From positions 1 to 41,644 of the forward strand of contig CAJUHX010000013.1 in NCBI GenBank assembly GCA_910586455.1: 41,644 nucleotides of DNA. The letters are read 5' to 3'. Both the position numbers and the translations under genes were made by a program. Source of the stretch: an uncultured Muribaculaceae bacterium (GTDB lineage: Bacteria; Bacteroidota; Bacteroidia; Bacteroidales; Muribaculaceae). Below are positions 7,318 through 16,740 of this stretch, piece by piece (the stretch's first letter is position 1; each line of letters opens with the position of its first letter). Below the pieces are notes generated by a model. That model did not search any database. It saw nothing but the letters and a program-made list of their open reading frames with translations, and was not told where the DNA came from.

Positions 7318-7348
7318 TTGTGATTACCAACTAAAATGTGTACCTTTG
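7318..7348 (+). promoter_or_regulatory. Promoter of the TPR protein operon
   Basis: TTG (7318-7320), a 20-bp spacer and TACCTTTG (7341-7348) form a good promoter divergent from the MNT-HEPN promoter. The predicted start near 7353 supports the ATG at 7377 as the true start, because the longer in-frame ATG at 7338 lies inside the promoter. Confidence 0.65.
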
Positions 7349-7376
7349 CATACTAAATCGCAATTGCAGTTGCTCA

Positions 7377-10343
7377 ATGAAGAAAATACTACTATCAACC
7401 ATAGCGGCCGCTGTCCTGATAAGCGCTCCGGCTGCCGTGAACTCTCCTTCGTCCGACGGCTATCTCAGCCGTGGCAGAGCCATGTTTGCCGATGCAAATT
7501 ATATAGGATGTATCGACCAGCTGGCACGTATCGACCGCAGTGCGCTCAGCGCCGGCGAAGTAGAGGAAGCCGACTGGCTTATCGCCCGCGCCTGCTACCA
7601 TGTGCAGGGTGCCTCGGCCAAGGCGCATTTCATAGCGTTCGTGCATAAATATCCGGCCTCACTTCACCGTCAGGAGGCTATGCTGTATATAGGCGATTGT
7701 ATCATGGACGGCAGCTATGCCGAGGCACTGAAGCAGTATGCGCTGATTGACCCCCGCACACTGCCCGGACATCTGAAAGAAGACCTTGAGTACCGTATGG
7801 CCTTCTGTCGCCTCAAACTTGCCGACTATGACCGCGCTGAGGCTGCTTTCAGTTCGCTGCTCAACACAAAGGCCTACGGCAACGCTGCGCGCTTTTATAT
7901 TGCATACATAGCCTATGCCCGCCACGATTACCGGCAGGCCAAAGACCTCTTTGCAAAAGTGAATACCTCGGCCGAACCCGGCAATATGGCCGATTACTAT
8001 CTGTCGCAGATATATTACAGCGAAGCCGACTATGCCAAGGCACTGACCACAGCCCGCAAACTGCTGCGCCGCCATGGCATTGCGCCTGAGTATCAGGCCG
8101 AGGCCAACCGGATAGCCGGTGAGAGCCTGTACCGTCTGGACCAGCCGTCGGAGGCGATTCCATATCTTAAGAAATACGTTGCAGCGACCGATGAACCGGC
8201 CCTGTCGGCTCGGTATATACTCGGTCTGAGCCAGTATCACGAGGGGCGGTACGCCGAGGCTATAGCCAGCCTTCAGCCGGTAAGCATTCTCGACGATGCC
8301 ATGGGACAGAGTTCGTTGCTTTATATAGGTCAGGCTCTGCTGAATCAGGGCGATACCAATGCCGCACTGCTGTCGCTCGACAAAGCCCTGCGGATGAACC
8401 ACGACAAGGCAGTGCAGGAGTCGGCATTCTACAACTATGCCGTGGCTAAATTTCGTGGCGGACAGATTCCGTTCGGCAGTTCGGTAGCCACATTCGAGGA
8501 ATTTCTGCGCCGTTATCCCGATAGCCGCTATGCGCCCGAAGTACAGGAATATGTGGTAAGCGGCTGGATAAACGACAACAACTACGAAGGTGCCCTCGAA
8601 TCGATTAACCGTATGCGAAATCCGGGCGAAAAAGTCCTCAAGGCCAAGCAGCAGGTGCTTTATGTACTCGGTTCGCGTGCGTTGGCTACCGGCAATGCCG
8701 ATGCGGCGCTCAACTATCTGAGTCAGGGCGCATCGCTCGACAGATACAACCGCGACGTTGCTCTGCAGAATGCTCTTGTGCTGGGCGAGGCCCGTTACCG
8801 CAAAGGCGACTATGCCGGTGCGGTGAAGGAATTCGACCGCTATCTGGCCGGCGCCTCAAAGAGTGACGCCAACTATATCGTGGGTCGTTACGACCGCGCC
8901 TACGCCTATTTTGCGCAGAAGGCATACGGCAAAGCAGCCGACGACTTCCGCTATGTGTCGGAGCAGAAAGGGTTGCCCGCCGAAGTGCGGGCCGATGCTC
9001 TTAACCGCCTCGGCGACACATATTACTATGGCAAGGACTTTGACCGGGCCTCCGATGTATATGCCGGCGCCTACGAAGCTCTGCCCGAGGCCGGCGACTA
9101 TCCCAAATTCCAGCAGGCAGTCATGAAAGGTCTTACCCACGATTTCTCAGCCAAGAAACAGCTGTTGCAGGATTTTCTGCGCGATTATCCGCAGTCGGGC
9201 CTTGCTTCCGAAGCCATGCTTGAACTGGCCGAAACTGAACATTCGCTGGGCAACAAGGACGCCACCGCTACAGCCTACCGCCGTGTGATTGAAAAATATC
9301 CGGCCACGGCGCAGGCCCGCACAGCTTATCTGCGTCTGGGCTCGCTCCAACTGCAGGGTGGAGCTCGCGATCAGGCTGTAGCCACATTCAAACAGCTAAT
9401 TGCAGCGGCGCCTACCTCCGACGAAGCCTCGCTCGCTGCCGACTATCTGAAGCGCATAGGCGCCGAAGACGGCACTCTGGCCGAGGTGCGCGAGTATCTG
9501 GCCGGCATAGACAATGCTCCGCAGATTGATGTGGCCGAGGCCGACCGCATCAGTTTTGTGACCGCCGAGGAAGCCTACGACGATCGTGGCGATGTAAGCC
9601 GACTGGAAGCCTATGTGCGCGATTATCCCGACGGTGCCTTCGTGGCCGCCGCACTGGGCTACCTGCTTGACAACGCCCGCGAAGGCGACGACAGCGATAA
9701 AGCCCTGTATTACGCCCGTGCCATAGCCGACCGCTTTCCCGACAATGTACGCGCCGAAGCCGCCCTTGAAACCATAGGCAACATAGAATATGCCAAAGGA
9801 CATGCGCCCGCGGCTCTTGAAGCATATCGCCGTCTGGCAGGCAGCGCCTCGTCGACAGCCTCGCTGAACGCCGCCCGCCTAGGTATGATGCGCGCAAGTC
9901 TGGACCTCGGAAGTTGGGCCGATGCCCTCGCAGCCGCCGACATGCTGCTTGCATCGTCGACCATCGGCTCCGAAGAAAAACTCGAAGCACTGTTCTGCAA
10001 AGGTATGGCCCTGGAAAATACCGGCAAAAATGCCGAAGCCTGCAAGGTATGGAACAGCGCCGCCGACGAAACCGACAATATCTTCGGCGCCAAGAGTGCT
10101 TACTATCTGGCTCAGAGTTATTTCGACGCTAACGATTATAAAAACGCCAAGACAGCCGCCGAGGAACTCACCAACTCGCGCACCCCGCACTCCTACTGGC
10201 TTGCCCGAGGCTTCATACTCCTGAGCGATATCTATCGTGCCCAGGGCAAGAAGTTCGAAGCCGACAGCTATCTCGAAGCACTCCGCGATAACTATCCCGG
10301 CAATGAAGCCGATATATTCCGCATGATAGAGGAGCGTCTGTAA
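7377..10343 (+). CDS. Large periplasmic tetratricopeptide repeat protein
   Basis: A 988-residue exported protein with a Sec signal (MKKILLSTIAAAVLISAPAA) and then an almost unbroken array of TPR-like helical hairpins. Typical units read like FYIAYIAYARHDYRQAKDLF, YYLSQIYYSEADYAKALTTA, LYIGQALLNQGDTNAALLSL and DAYAYF-type repeats, with the small/aromatic pattern of TPR helices A and B. No catalytic motif is visible. TPR scaffolds bind other proteins. The next gene, 17 bp downstream and presumably cotranscribed, encodes an outer-membrane beta barrel, so a periplasmic adaptor for that barrel is the simplest inference. Parts resemble YbgF/BamD-like TPRs (YPATAQARTAYLRLGSL). A specific function is not recognisable. 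Confidence 0.88.
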   Translation: MKKILLSTIAAAVLISAPAAVNSPSSDGYLSRGRAMFADANYIGCIDQLARIDRSALSAGEVEEADWLIARACYHVQGASAKAHFIAFVHKYPASLHRQEAMLYIGDCIMDGSYAEALKQYALIDPRTLPGHLKEDLEYRMAFCRLKLADYDRAEAAFSSLLNTKAYGNAARFYIAYIAYARHDYRQAKDLFAKVNTSAEPGNMADYYLSQIYYSEADYAKALTTARKLLRRHGIAPEYQAEANRIAGESLYRLDQPSEAIPYLKKYVAATDEPALSARYILGLSQYHEGRYAEAIASLQPVSILDDAMGQSSLLYIGQALLNQGDTNAALLSLDKALRMNHDKAVQESAFYNYAVAKFRGGQIPFGSSVATFEEFLRRYPDSRYAPEVQEYVVSGWINDNNYEGALESINRMRNPGEKVLKAKQQVLYVLGSRALATGNADAALNYLSQGASLDRYNRDVALQNALVLGEARYRKGDYAGAVKEFDRYLAGASKSDANYIVGRYDRAYAYFAQKAYGKAADDFRYVSEQKGLPAEVRADALNRLGDTYYYGKDFDRASDVYAGAYEALPEAGDYPKFQQAVMKGLTHDFSAKKQLLQDFLRDYPQSGLASEAMLELAETEHSLGNKDATATAYRRVIEKYPATAQARTAYLRLGSLQLQGGARDQAVATFKQLIAAAPTSDEASLAADYLKRIGAEDGTLAEVREYLAGIDNAPQIDVAEADRISFVTAEEAYDDRGDVSRLEAYVRDYPDGAFVAAALGYLLDNAREGDDSDKALYYARAIADRFPDNVRAEAALETIGNIEYAKGHAPAALEAYRRLAGSASSTASLNAARLGMMRASLDLGSWADALAAADMLLASSTIGSEEKLEALFCKGMALENTGKNAEACKVWNSAADETDNIFGAKSAYYLAQSYFDANDYKNAKTAAEELTNSRTPHSYWLARGFILLSDIYRAQGKKFEADSYLEALRDNYPGNEADIFRMIEERL

Positions 10344-10360
10344 TTATTAACTCAGTAGAT

Positions 10361-12064
10361 ATGAAAACAAGACATATAGCATTTCTGGGCGCGGCGCTGC
10401 TGGCGCCGGCGGTTATGGCCCAGGATATAAGCACCGAGATAACAGTCGACCGTACCATTGTGCCCGAGCAACGCAACGCCGAGCGACCGGCCAACTTCGT
10501 GCCGTCGATACAGTTGCCCCGTGTAGAACTCAAGCCTCTGTCGCTTCACGAATATCTCAAGGCCTCCGAACTTACCACCATACTGCCGGTACTCGAGCCG
10601 GCCTCTTACGGCGATACCATTGCGGTTACCCCGTACCGCGGTTATGCGGCCATTGGCTACTTTCCGGTGTACAATCTGGGAGCTTCGGCCGGATATCGCT
10701 TCATAAACACCCACAACACCCGTCTGGGCGCATGGATGCAGTTCGACGGCAATTCCTACAAGGGCAACGCAGGCTCGGATAAATACTCCTATGGCGACAA
10801 TACGGTGTCGCTCGGAGCCGATTTCAACCGCATGTTCAAGGCCGGACATCTGGCTGTTGGACTTGAATATATGCACGGGCGCACTTCGATGCCTGCCCTT
10901 GGAGTGCACGCTCCCGGAATGGAAAACGATGTTTATACCAAGGTGTTGAATGCCGACGCTTTCAAGGCCGATGCTTCGTGGTGGGGGCGCTACAAGGCAT
11001 TTACATACAAAGCTTCTTTCGAATTCGAGCATTTCGGCTATGCTTCGTACTTCAACGAGCAGCGCTATACCCCCGAGATAGGCGTGATGCTCGGCGGTGC
11101 ACAGGGCAAGCCCTCGGGCGGTATCGACATCAAAGGCGACTTCCTCAGCTGTGGAAACGGCGACCTTACTCTGCTGCCGTACTATAATTATAATACAGCC
11201 ACATTCAGCGCTCATGTAGGACTGAAACTCGACGTCCGTACCGGTGACATGACTATTGGTGCCACTGAGGTAAAGCGCTTCCATGTAGCTCCCGATGTGC
11301 TGATTGGCTGGGCTCCGGTGAGCATGTTCGCCGTCGAGGCCCGCGTAGAAGGCGGCGACAGAATCAATACAGCAGCCGGGTACTACAACCTCTGCCATTA
11401 TTTTACACCTCAGGAAATGCGCCCGTACAGCAACGTTCCGGTCGACGCAAGTCTGAAGTTCTCCGTAGGTCCGGTGGCAGGCGTGAGTCTGAAACTGTTC
11501 GGCGGTTACAGCATGGCCAACGACTGGCTGATGCCAGCGCAAAGCGTGCCCTCGTCGACTGGTGGCGGCATAACAGTCTGGGACCCGGAACATTCGTCGA
11601 TTGTTTCAGATAATCAAGGCTGGAATCCGTATTACTCGCTGTTTGTTCCCTATGATATAAAAGGCTGGCTGCTTGGCGCGGGAATAGGGTACCGCTGGCG
11701 CGACATAGTGGACTTCGAGGCTACCGCACAGATGGCGCCGCAGGCGTCCGACAAGGGCTACTACCGCTGGGTCGACCGCGCCCGATATGTGGTGGATGCT
11801 TCGGTTAAGGTGCATCCGGTCGACAAACTTGACCTTGAACTGGACTACGAATTCCGCGGAAACCGCAAACTCTACAATTATGTCGGTATGGAGCGGAAAC
11901 TTGGCAACAAAAGCGACCTCAGCTTCGGCGCCGCTTACCGTATCACTCCTCAGTTTAGCGTGTGGGCCCGCGGCGAGAACCTTCTCAACCACCGTTACGA
12001 CCTGCTGCTGTCAGTGCCCGCCCAGGGAATCAAAGGCCTTGTGGGTGTGTCGTATAAATTCTAA
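10361..12064 (+). CDS. Outer-membrane beta-barrel protein, TonB-receptor-like but without a plug
   Basis: A 567-residue exported protein with a Sec signal (MKTRHIAFLGAALLAPAVMAQ). After about 80 residues, rich in Pro and Leu, comes a long series of amphipathic strands with aromatic girdles (GYAAIGYFPVYNLGASAGYRF, RLGAWMQFDGNSY, FKAGHLAVGLEYMHG), as in large outer-membrane barrels. The last segment, ITPQFSVWARGENLLNHRYDLL and a final GVSYKF, resembles the end of TonB-dependent receptor barrels and carries a terminal Phe for BAM recognition. The region before the barrel is too short for a TonB plug of about 150 residues, and no TonB box is evident. It probably acts with the upstream TPR protein; substrate unknown. 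Confidence 0.8.
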   Translation: MKTRHIAFLGAALLAPAVMAQDISTEITVDRTIVPEQRNAERPANFVPSIQLPRVELKPLSLHEYLKASELTTILPVLEPASYGDTIAVTPYRGYAAIGYFPVYNLGASAGYRFINTHNTRLGAWMQFDGNSYKGNAGSDKYSYGDNTVSLGADFNRMFKAGHLAVGLEYMHGRTSMPALGVHAPGMENDVYTKVLNADAFKADASWWGRYKAFTYKASFEFEHFGYASYFNEQRYTPEIGVMLGGAQGKPSGGIDIKGDFLSCGNGDLTLLPYYNYNTATFSAHVGLKLDVRTGDMTIGATEVKRFHVAPDVLIGWAPVSMFAVEARVEGGDRINTAAGYYNLCHYFTPQEMRPYSNVPVDASLKFSVGPVAGVSLKLFGGYSMANDWLMPAQSVPSSTGGGITVWDPEHSSIVSDNQGWNPYYSLFVPYDIKGWLLGAGIGYRWRDIVDFEATAQMAPQASDKGYYRWVDRARYVVDASVKVHPVDKLDLELDYEFRGNRKLYNYVGMERKLGNKSDLSFGAAYRITPQFSVWARGENLLNHRYDLLLSVPAQGIKGLVGVSYKF

Positions 12065-12112
12065 AAAATGAAAAAATGGGCTTGCTATGGGCGAAGTTTG
12101 GAGAAAAAACAC

Positions 12113-12120
12113 TATATTTG
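12113..12120 (+). promoter_or_regulatory. -7 promoter element for secDF
   Basis: TATATTTG matches TAnnTTTG and lies 57 bp before the secDF ATG. A TTTG is present upstream (12097-12100) but at only 12 bp, too close for the usual spacing. Confidence 0.5.
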
Positions 12121-12177
12121 CAAGCTGAAAAAAGTACGAACTCAAATAATTAACAAATTAAACCATAAACAAATCAC

Positions 12178-15120
12178 ATGCAAAGCAAAGGAACGCTTGG
12201 TAGCATCGTAGCCGGTGTAATAGCTGCATTTCTGGTGCTGGTGTGCTTGTTTTATCTCTCATTCACCTTTGTGTCAAACAAATATGAAGAAGAGGCCGAC
12301 AAGTATGCCTTAGCTCAGCAGAAAGAAGTTGGCAACACCGACTCGGTCTATAACCAGGCCTACAAACACTACATGGACTCGCACGGCGAGGAAAAAGTGT
12401 ATCTCGGTTACACCCTTTCTCAGGTTCAGAAATGGGGCGTTAACCTCGGTCTTGACCTTAAAGGCGGTATGAACGTTATTCTGCAGGTCGACATGCCCGA
12501 CATGCTCCGTTCGTTCAAGGCCACTCAGGATGTTGACTCCACTTTCGAAAAGGCTCTCGCCCAGACCGATGCCATCGTAAGCAAGCCCGACCATCAGAGC
12601 GACGATTACATAGGCACATTCATCGACCAGTATCGTGCCCTCGCCGCCGCAAACGGTTCGGCTCCTGACTTCGGTGTGATTTTCAATGTTACCGATCTCA
12701 AGCAGGGTGCCGGCGACGAAGCTGCCCGTACCGCCCTCAAGGATGCCGTTAAGGCTTCGGTGGAAAACACTGCCAACAATGTGCTCCGCAACCGTATCGA
12801 CCAGTTCGGCGTGGTATCGCCCAATATTCAGGTACTGCAGGGCAAGGACGGTCAGATTCTGCTTGAACTCCCCGGCGTGAAAGACCATGAGCGTGTACGC
12901 GACCTGCTCCAGCGCTCGGCCGCTCTCGAATTCTACAAGACTTTCTATACCGACAATCAGGAACTCGCAGGCCTCCAGCAGGGTCTGGACGCTGCCATCG
13001 CTTCGCTTGGCGCCGACAGCACCAAGAACATCGCTCCGCTGGCAGCTCTCCTTCAGGGCGGCTCGCTGCAGCCCGGCGTGATTCTCGGCTATGCTCCCGA
13101 CAAAAAGAGCATGGACGAAATCGACGCACTGCTCAAATCGCCCGTCGCAGTCCGCAACCTCCCCGCCAATCTGGTTCTCCGTTGGGGTGTGAAACCCGAG
13201 GTTAACGTCAACCCCCAGACCAAGAAGGAAACTCGTCTGGGCTACGCCCTCTATGCTCTTAAGAGCGACAACGGCAAGGCAGCCCTCTTCGGCAACGTGG
13301 TTACCGACGCTTCGACCAACTACGACAACCTTCAGGGCAATATGGTAAGCATGACCATGAACAGCGACGCAGCCCGCCGCTGGGCTCAGATTACCAAAGA
13401 AGCCGTTGAACATGGCCAGGCTCCCGTAGCCATCGTGCTCGACGACCGTGTATACTCCGCTCCTTCGGTACGTTCGGTAATCGACGGCGGCAACTCGCAG
13501 ATTACCGGTAACTTCACCGTTGAAGAAGCCACCGACCTTGTGAACGTGCTCAAGTCGGGCCAGATGAATGCCAAGGTGAACATCATCTCCGACATGGTTA
13601 TTGGTCCGTCGCTGGGCGAAGAGGCCATCCAGAGCGGCTTCATCTCGTTCGTAGTGGCACTGGTACTGCTTATGATATTTATGATAGCCTTCTACGGCGT
13701 CATTCCGGGCCTTATCGCCAACGTCTGCCTTATATTCAACCTTTTCTTCACCCTGGGTATTCTGGCATCGTTCCAGGCCGTACTTACTATGTCGGGTATC
13801 GCCGGTATCGTGCTTTCGCTGGGTATGGCTGTCGACGCCAACGTGCTTATCTTTGAGCGCGCCAAGGAAGAACTTCGCGCAGGCAAGAACTCGCGTAACG
13901 CCATTGCCGACGGTTACTCCAACGCATTCTCGGCGATTTTCGACTCCAACCTTACCTCGATTATCACCGGCGTGATTCTGCTGCTGTTCGGTACCGGTCC
14001 TATCAAGGGCTTCGCTACCACTCTTATCATCGGTCTTGTATGCTCGTTCTTCACCGCAGTATACCTGAGCCGTCTGTTCTTCCTTTGGTATTTCAAGGGC
14101 AAGAAGAACTCCGAGCTGCAGTTCAGCACCGCTATCTCGCGCAAGATGTTCACCGATTCGAAAATCAACTTCCTCGACCAGCGCAAGGTCAGCTTCGGTG
14201 TAGTAGGCGCTATCGTGGCTATCGTGGTTGTATCGCTGTTCGTGCGTGGCCTCAATCAGGGCATCGACTTCTCCGGTGGCCGCAACTACATTGTCAAGTT
14301 CGACCATCCGGTTGACCGCAGCAACATCGAAGGCCGCCTGCAACAGGCATTCCCCGGTGCATCTGTTTCGGTAATCAACATCCAGAGCTCCGATCAGGTT
14401 CGTATTTCCACCAACTACAAGATTGAAGACGGCGATCCGGCTGTAGAACGCGAAATCACCGACAAACTCTTCGAAGTACTCAAGTCGGACCTCCGCGCCG
14501 GCATGACCGACAAGGAATTCAGCACTACCGACGCCAGCCAGGGTATCGTTCAGTCGCAGAAAGTAGGACCTACTGTGGCCGACGACATGCGTACCGATGC
14601 CTATGTAGCGGTAATCATAGCAATGATTGCAATGTTCCTCTACATTCTGGTTCGTTTCCGCAACGTAGCCTTCTCGCTGGGCGCGCTGGCCGCCGTGGCC
14701 TTCACCGCCTTCGCCATCATAGGCTTCTACTCGCTATTCTATGGCATACTGCCCTTTGCTATGGAAATCGACCAGACCTTCATCGCCGCAATCCTTACCG
14801 TGATCGGTTATCAGATCAACGATACCGTGGTGGTATTCGACCGTGTGCGTGAAAACGTAGGCCTGTATCCCAAGGAAACATTCTTCAACACCATCAACAA
14901 GTCGATCAACAGCACTCTGGGCCGTACCATTATGACCTCGTGCTCGACCCTGCTGGTACTTGTGTGTATATTCATCCTGGGCGGCGACGCCATCCGCAGC
15001 TTTGTGTTCGCAATGATCTGGGGTGTAGTTATCGGTACTCTGGCAACCATCTACGTGGCTGCGCCGGTAGCTTATCTCGCTGACTCGCGCCGCAACCGTG
15101 TGGCCGCAGGCAAGAAGTAA
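12178..15120 (+). CDS. secDF: Protein translocase subunit SecDF (SecD-SecF fusion)
   Basis: A 980-residue inner-membrane protein fusing SecD and SecF, the proton-driven partner of SecYEG that helps pull exported proteins into the periplasm. SecD comes first: one N-terminal membrane helix, the LGLDLKGGMNV motif (from residue 90), a large periplasmic region with the NVLRNRIDQFGV segment, then five membrane helices including SGIAGIVLSLGMAVDANVLIFE. SecF follows from about residue 675 with GLNQGIDFSGGRNY and the matching ILTVIGYQINDTVVVFDRVREN. Fusion is usual in Bacteroidetes. Length fits. The gene is monocistronic, with a promoter element before it and a strong terminator after. Confidence 0.97.
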   Translation: MQSKGTLGSIVAGVIAAFLVLVCLFYLSFTFVSNKYEEEADKYALAQQKEVGNTDSVYNQAYKHYMDSHGEEKVYLGYTLSQVQKWGVNLGLDLKGGMNVILQVDMPDMLRSFKATQDVDSTFEKALAQTDAIVSKPDHQSDDYIGTFIDQYRALAAANGSAPDFGVIFNVTDLKQGAGDEAARTALKDAVKASVENTANNVLRNRIDQFGVVSPNIQVLQGKDGQILLELPGVKDHERVRDLLQRSAALEFYKTFYTDNQELAGLQQGLDAAIASLGADSTKNIAPLAALLQGGSLQPGVILGYAPDKKSMDEIDALLKSPVAVRNLPANLVLRWGVKPEVNVNPQTKKETRLGYALYALKSDNGKAALFGNVVTDASTNYDNLQGNMVSMTMNSDAARRWAQITKEAVEHGQAPVAIVLDDRVYSAPSVRSVIDGGNSQITGNFTVEEATDLVNVLKSGQMNAKVNIISDMVIGPSLGEEAIQSGFISFVVALVLLMIFMIAFYGVIPGLIANVCLIFNLFFTLGILASFQAVLTMSGIAGIVLSLGMAVDANVLIFERAKEELRAGKNSRNAIADGYSNAFSAIFDSNLTSIITGVILLLFGTGPIKGFATTLIIGLVCSFFTAVYLSRLFFLWYFKGKKNSELQFSTAISRKMFTDSKINFLDQRKVSFGVVGAIVAIVVVSLFVRGLNQGIDFSGGRNYIVKFDHPVDRSNIEGRLQQAFPGASVSVINIQSSDQVRISTNYKIEDGDPAVEREITDKLFEVLKSDLRAGMTDKEFSTTDASQGIVQSQKVGPTVADDMRTDAYVAVIIAMIAMFLYILVRFRNVAFSLGALAAVAFTAFAIIGFYSLFYGILPFAMEIDQTFIAAILTVIGYQINDTVVVFDRVRENVGLYPKETFFNTINKSINSTLGRTIMTSCSTLLVLVCIFILGGDAIRSFVFAMIWGVVIGTLATIYVAAPVAYLADSRRNRVAAGKK

Positions 15121-15168
15121 ATATTATCCTCCTCGCAACAAAGGAGTAAAACAACAGCGCTTCAACAA

Positions 15169-15206
15169 GCAAAAGGAGTTGTGCCACGGCACAACTCCTT
15201 TTGCAT
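15169..15206 (+). terminator. Strong intrinsic terminator of secDF
   Basis: A perfect 15-bp stem (15169-15183 with 15190-15204; arms begin GCAAAAGGAG and end CTCCTTTTGC) closes the loop CCACGG. The stem itself carries the T-rich 3-prime flank. The remaining 120 bases before the next gene hold only its promoter and no other gene I can support. Confidence 0.8.
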
Positions 15207-15292
15207 TAATCCATACCGGTTTTTTCATGCCGACATAAAGGTTGGCGCCAATTTCGACGACCGTATGCGTACCATCAGCTACAGGTTGCCGA

Positions 15293-15324
15293 TTTGCATG
15301 ATTTAAATATAATCCTTAAATTTG
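15293..15324 (+). promoter_or_regulatory. Consensus promoter placed directly at the DUF3822 start codon
   Basis: TTTG (15293-15296), a 20-bp spacer and TAAATTTG (15317-15324) fit the consensus perfectly. The box ends 4 bp before the ATG at 15329, so the predicted transcript begins at or next to the start codon. Confidence 0.7.
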
Positions 15325-15328
15325 CACT

Positions 15329-16132
15329 ATGAATACATTGCCCATAGCATTGCCGCTGACACCGGACGCCTGCCCGGATGCTTCTGACCGCCGTCTGGCC
15401 CTCGAAGTTTCCGAGAGTTCTATTGCAGTGCTTGTGCCCGGAAGCGGAGCCGAGAGCGACTGTATTTACGCCGAAATAGCATTGGATGCCGACAGCAGTC
15501 AGTACCTGCGTGCAGTGGAAGAGGCTGTGTATGCGAATCCGATGCTGCTGTGTGATTTTCGTTCGGTAACGGTGGTTCTGCGCGGGCGCAATACCCTTGT
15601 GCAGCCCCATGGCTTTGGCAGTTGGCTTCCGGTAGCCGACGGTATGGAAGTACTGAGCGAAGGCATAGCCTCGCCGGGAGTTGAGGTAGCTGCGGACTAT
15701 CCCTCCGAACTGCTGAAATTCCTGCGTCGCAGTTTCAGTAATCCCTATATAGGCAATCATATGTCGCGCTTGTGTTCCTTCTTAGGGCACCTGAGCCGCC
15801 GCAGTAACCGTCAGCGTGCTTACCTGCAGTACCGTGGCGCCGCGGTCGATGTGCTGATATACTCCGGCGGTGCGCTACAGTTCGCGGCTTCATACCGGGT
15901 AACGAGCCCCGACGACGCTCTCTATTACGCTCTGGCAGCCTGCGAAACCGCCGGGTTCGACCGTAGCGAGGGCGAAATGATGCTGGTGGCGCCTGCTCCA
16001 CTGCGCGACAGCCTGCAGCCACTTCTGCGCCGATATGTAAACTATGTGATGCCGCTGATAATTCCCGCCGACCTCTGCAGGCAGGCCCCGCTTGAACTGG
16101 CGCTCGCGGCACGCCCAAACTCCCATAACTGA
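15329..16132 (+). CDS. DUF3822 family protein
   Basis: A 267-residue cytosolic protein of a Bacteroidetes-restricted family. The pattern is that of DUF3822: an opening strand (RRLALEVSESSIAVLV), a middle with AVYANPMLLCDFRSVTVVLRGRNTLVQP, and a C-terminal part (VDVLIYSGGALQFAASYRVTSPDDALYYALAACETAGFD) similar to actin/ASKHA-fold pilus-assembly-like ATPases, though no clear nucleotide motif is visible. It sits directly before rsmD with a 9-bp gap, the usual Bacteroidales partner, so the two are surely cotranscribed. Function is unknown. No in-frame Met occurs soon after the first, so the start at 15329 is kept despite the missing leader. Confidence 0.85.
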   Translation: MNTLPIALPLTPDACPDASDRRLALEVSESSIAVLVPGSGAESDCIYAEIALDADSSQYLRAVEEAVYANPMLLCDFRSVTVVLRGRNTLVQPHGFGSWLPVADGMEVLSEGIASPGVEVAADYPSELLKFLRRSFSNPYIGNHMSRLCSFLGHLSRRSNRQRAYLQYRGAAVDVLIYSGGALQFAASYRVTSPDDALYYALAACETAGFDRSEGEMMLVAPAPLRDSLQPLLRRYVNYVMPLIIPADLCRQAPLELALAARPNSHN

Positions 16133-16141
16133 CCACTGACC

Positions 16142-16681
16142 ATGCGTATAATACGAGGAAAATACGGACGACGCCGTTTCGATGTTCCCACGAATATAAG
16201 TGCCCGTCCGACCACAGATTTCGCACGTGAGAATATATTCAACGTGCTTGAAAACCTTATAGACTTCGACGGAAAGACCGCCCTCGACCTTTTTGCAGGC
16301 ACCGGAGCGATAACCTTCGAACTGCTGTCGCGCGAGTGCGCCGAGGTCACAGCCGTTGAGAAGGCAACCACCCAGTATAACTTTATCCGTAAGGTGGCCC
16401 AGCAGCTCAACGTAGCCAATCTGCGTCTGATCAAAGGTGATGTGTTCCGCTTTCTCGATAGCGGAGCCACCCCATTCGACTTTATATTTGCCGACCCGCC
16501 ATACGACATGCCCGACTTTGCCTCCGTTCCCGGCAAGATACTCGGCAGCAAGCTGGTGAAGCCCGGTACATTGGTGGTAGTAGAGCACTCGCGCAACCAT
16601 GACTTCTCGCAGTTGCCGGGCTTTTTCGAGCACCGCGTGTACGGCTCGGTGAATTTCTCGCTTTTCCGCGTGGGCGAGTGA
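16142..16681 (+). CDS. rsmD: 16S rRNA (guanine966-N2)-methyltransferase RsmD
   Basis: A 179-residue SAM-dependent methyltransferase that modifies G966 of 16S rRNA during 30S assembly. The RsmD N-terminus (MRIIRGKYGRRRF ... RPTTDFARENIFNVL) is typical. The SAM site is visible as LDLFAGTGAITFE (residues 48-60), followed by VTAVEKATTQYNFI, and the catalytic N6/N2-methyltransferase motif DPPY at residues 118-121 (FIFADPPYDMP). It lacks the coaD partner that follows it in some other phyla and instead follows DUF3822, as in Bacteroides. Full length; start supported by the conserved RIIxGxxxG opening. Confidence 0.95.
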   Translation: MRIIRGKYGRRRFDVPTNISARPTTDFARENIFNVLENLIDFDGKTALDLFAGTGAITFELLSRECAEVTAVEKATTQYNFIRKVAQQLNVANLRLIKGDVFRFLDSGATPFDFIFADPPYDMPDFASVPGKILGSKLVKPGTLVVVEHSRNHDFSQLPGFFEHRVYGSVNFSLFRVGE

Positions 16682-16740
16682 ACGAACAGGGGCCTTTGCT
16701 TGTTAAAAATGAGCAATCTCTGTAGTTCCAGAAAATCAAG

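Noticed and set aside
12310..14343. Long 677-codon open frame on the minus strand inside secDF
   Set aside because: It is the antisense shadow of secDF; composition is unlike a protein and it has no family pattern or promoter.
15207..15304. A short open frame across the secDF-DUF3822 gap (ending KVGANFDDRMRTISYRLPI)
   Set aside because: It has no proper start, overlaps the terminator and promoter, and matches no family I can name. It could be a gene remnant but cannot be supported.
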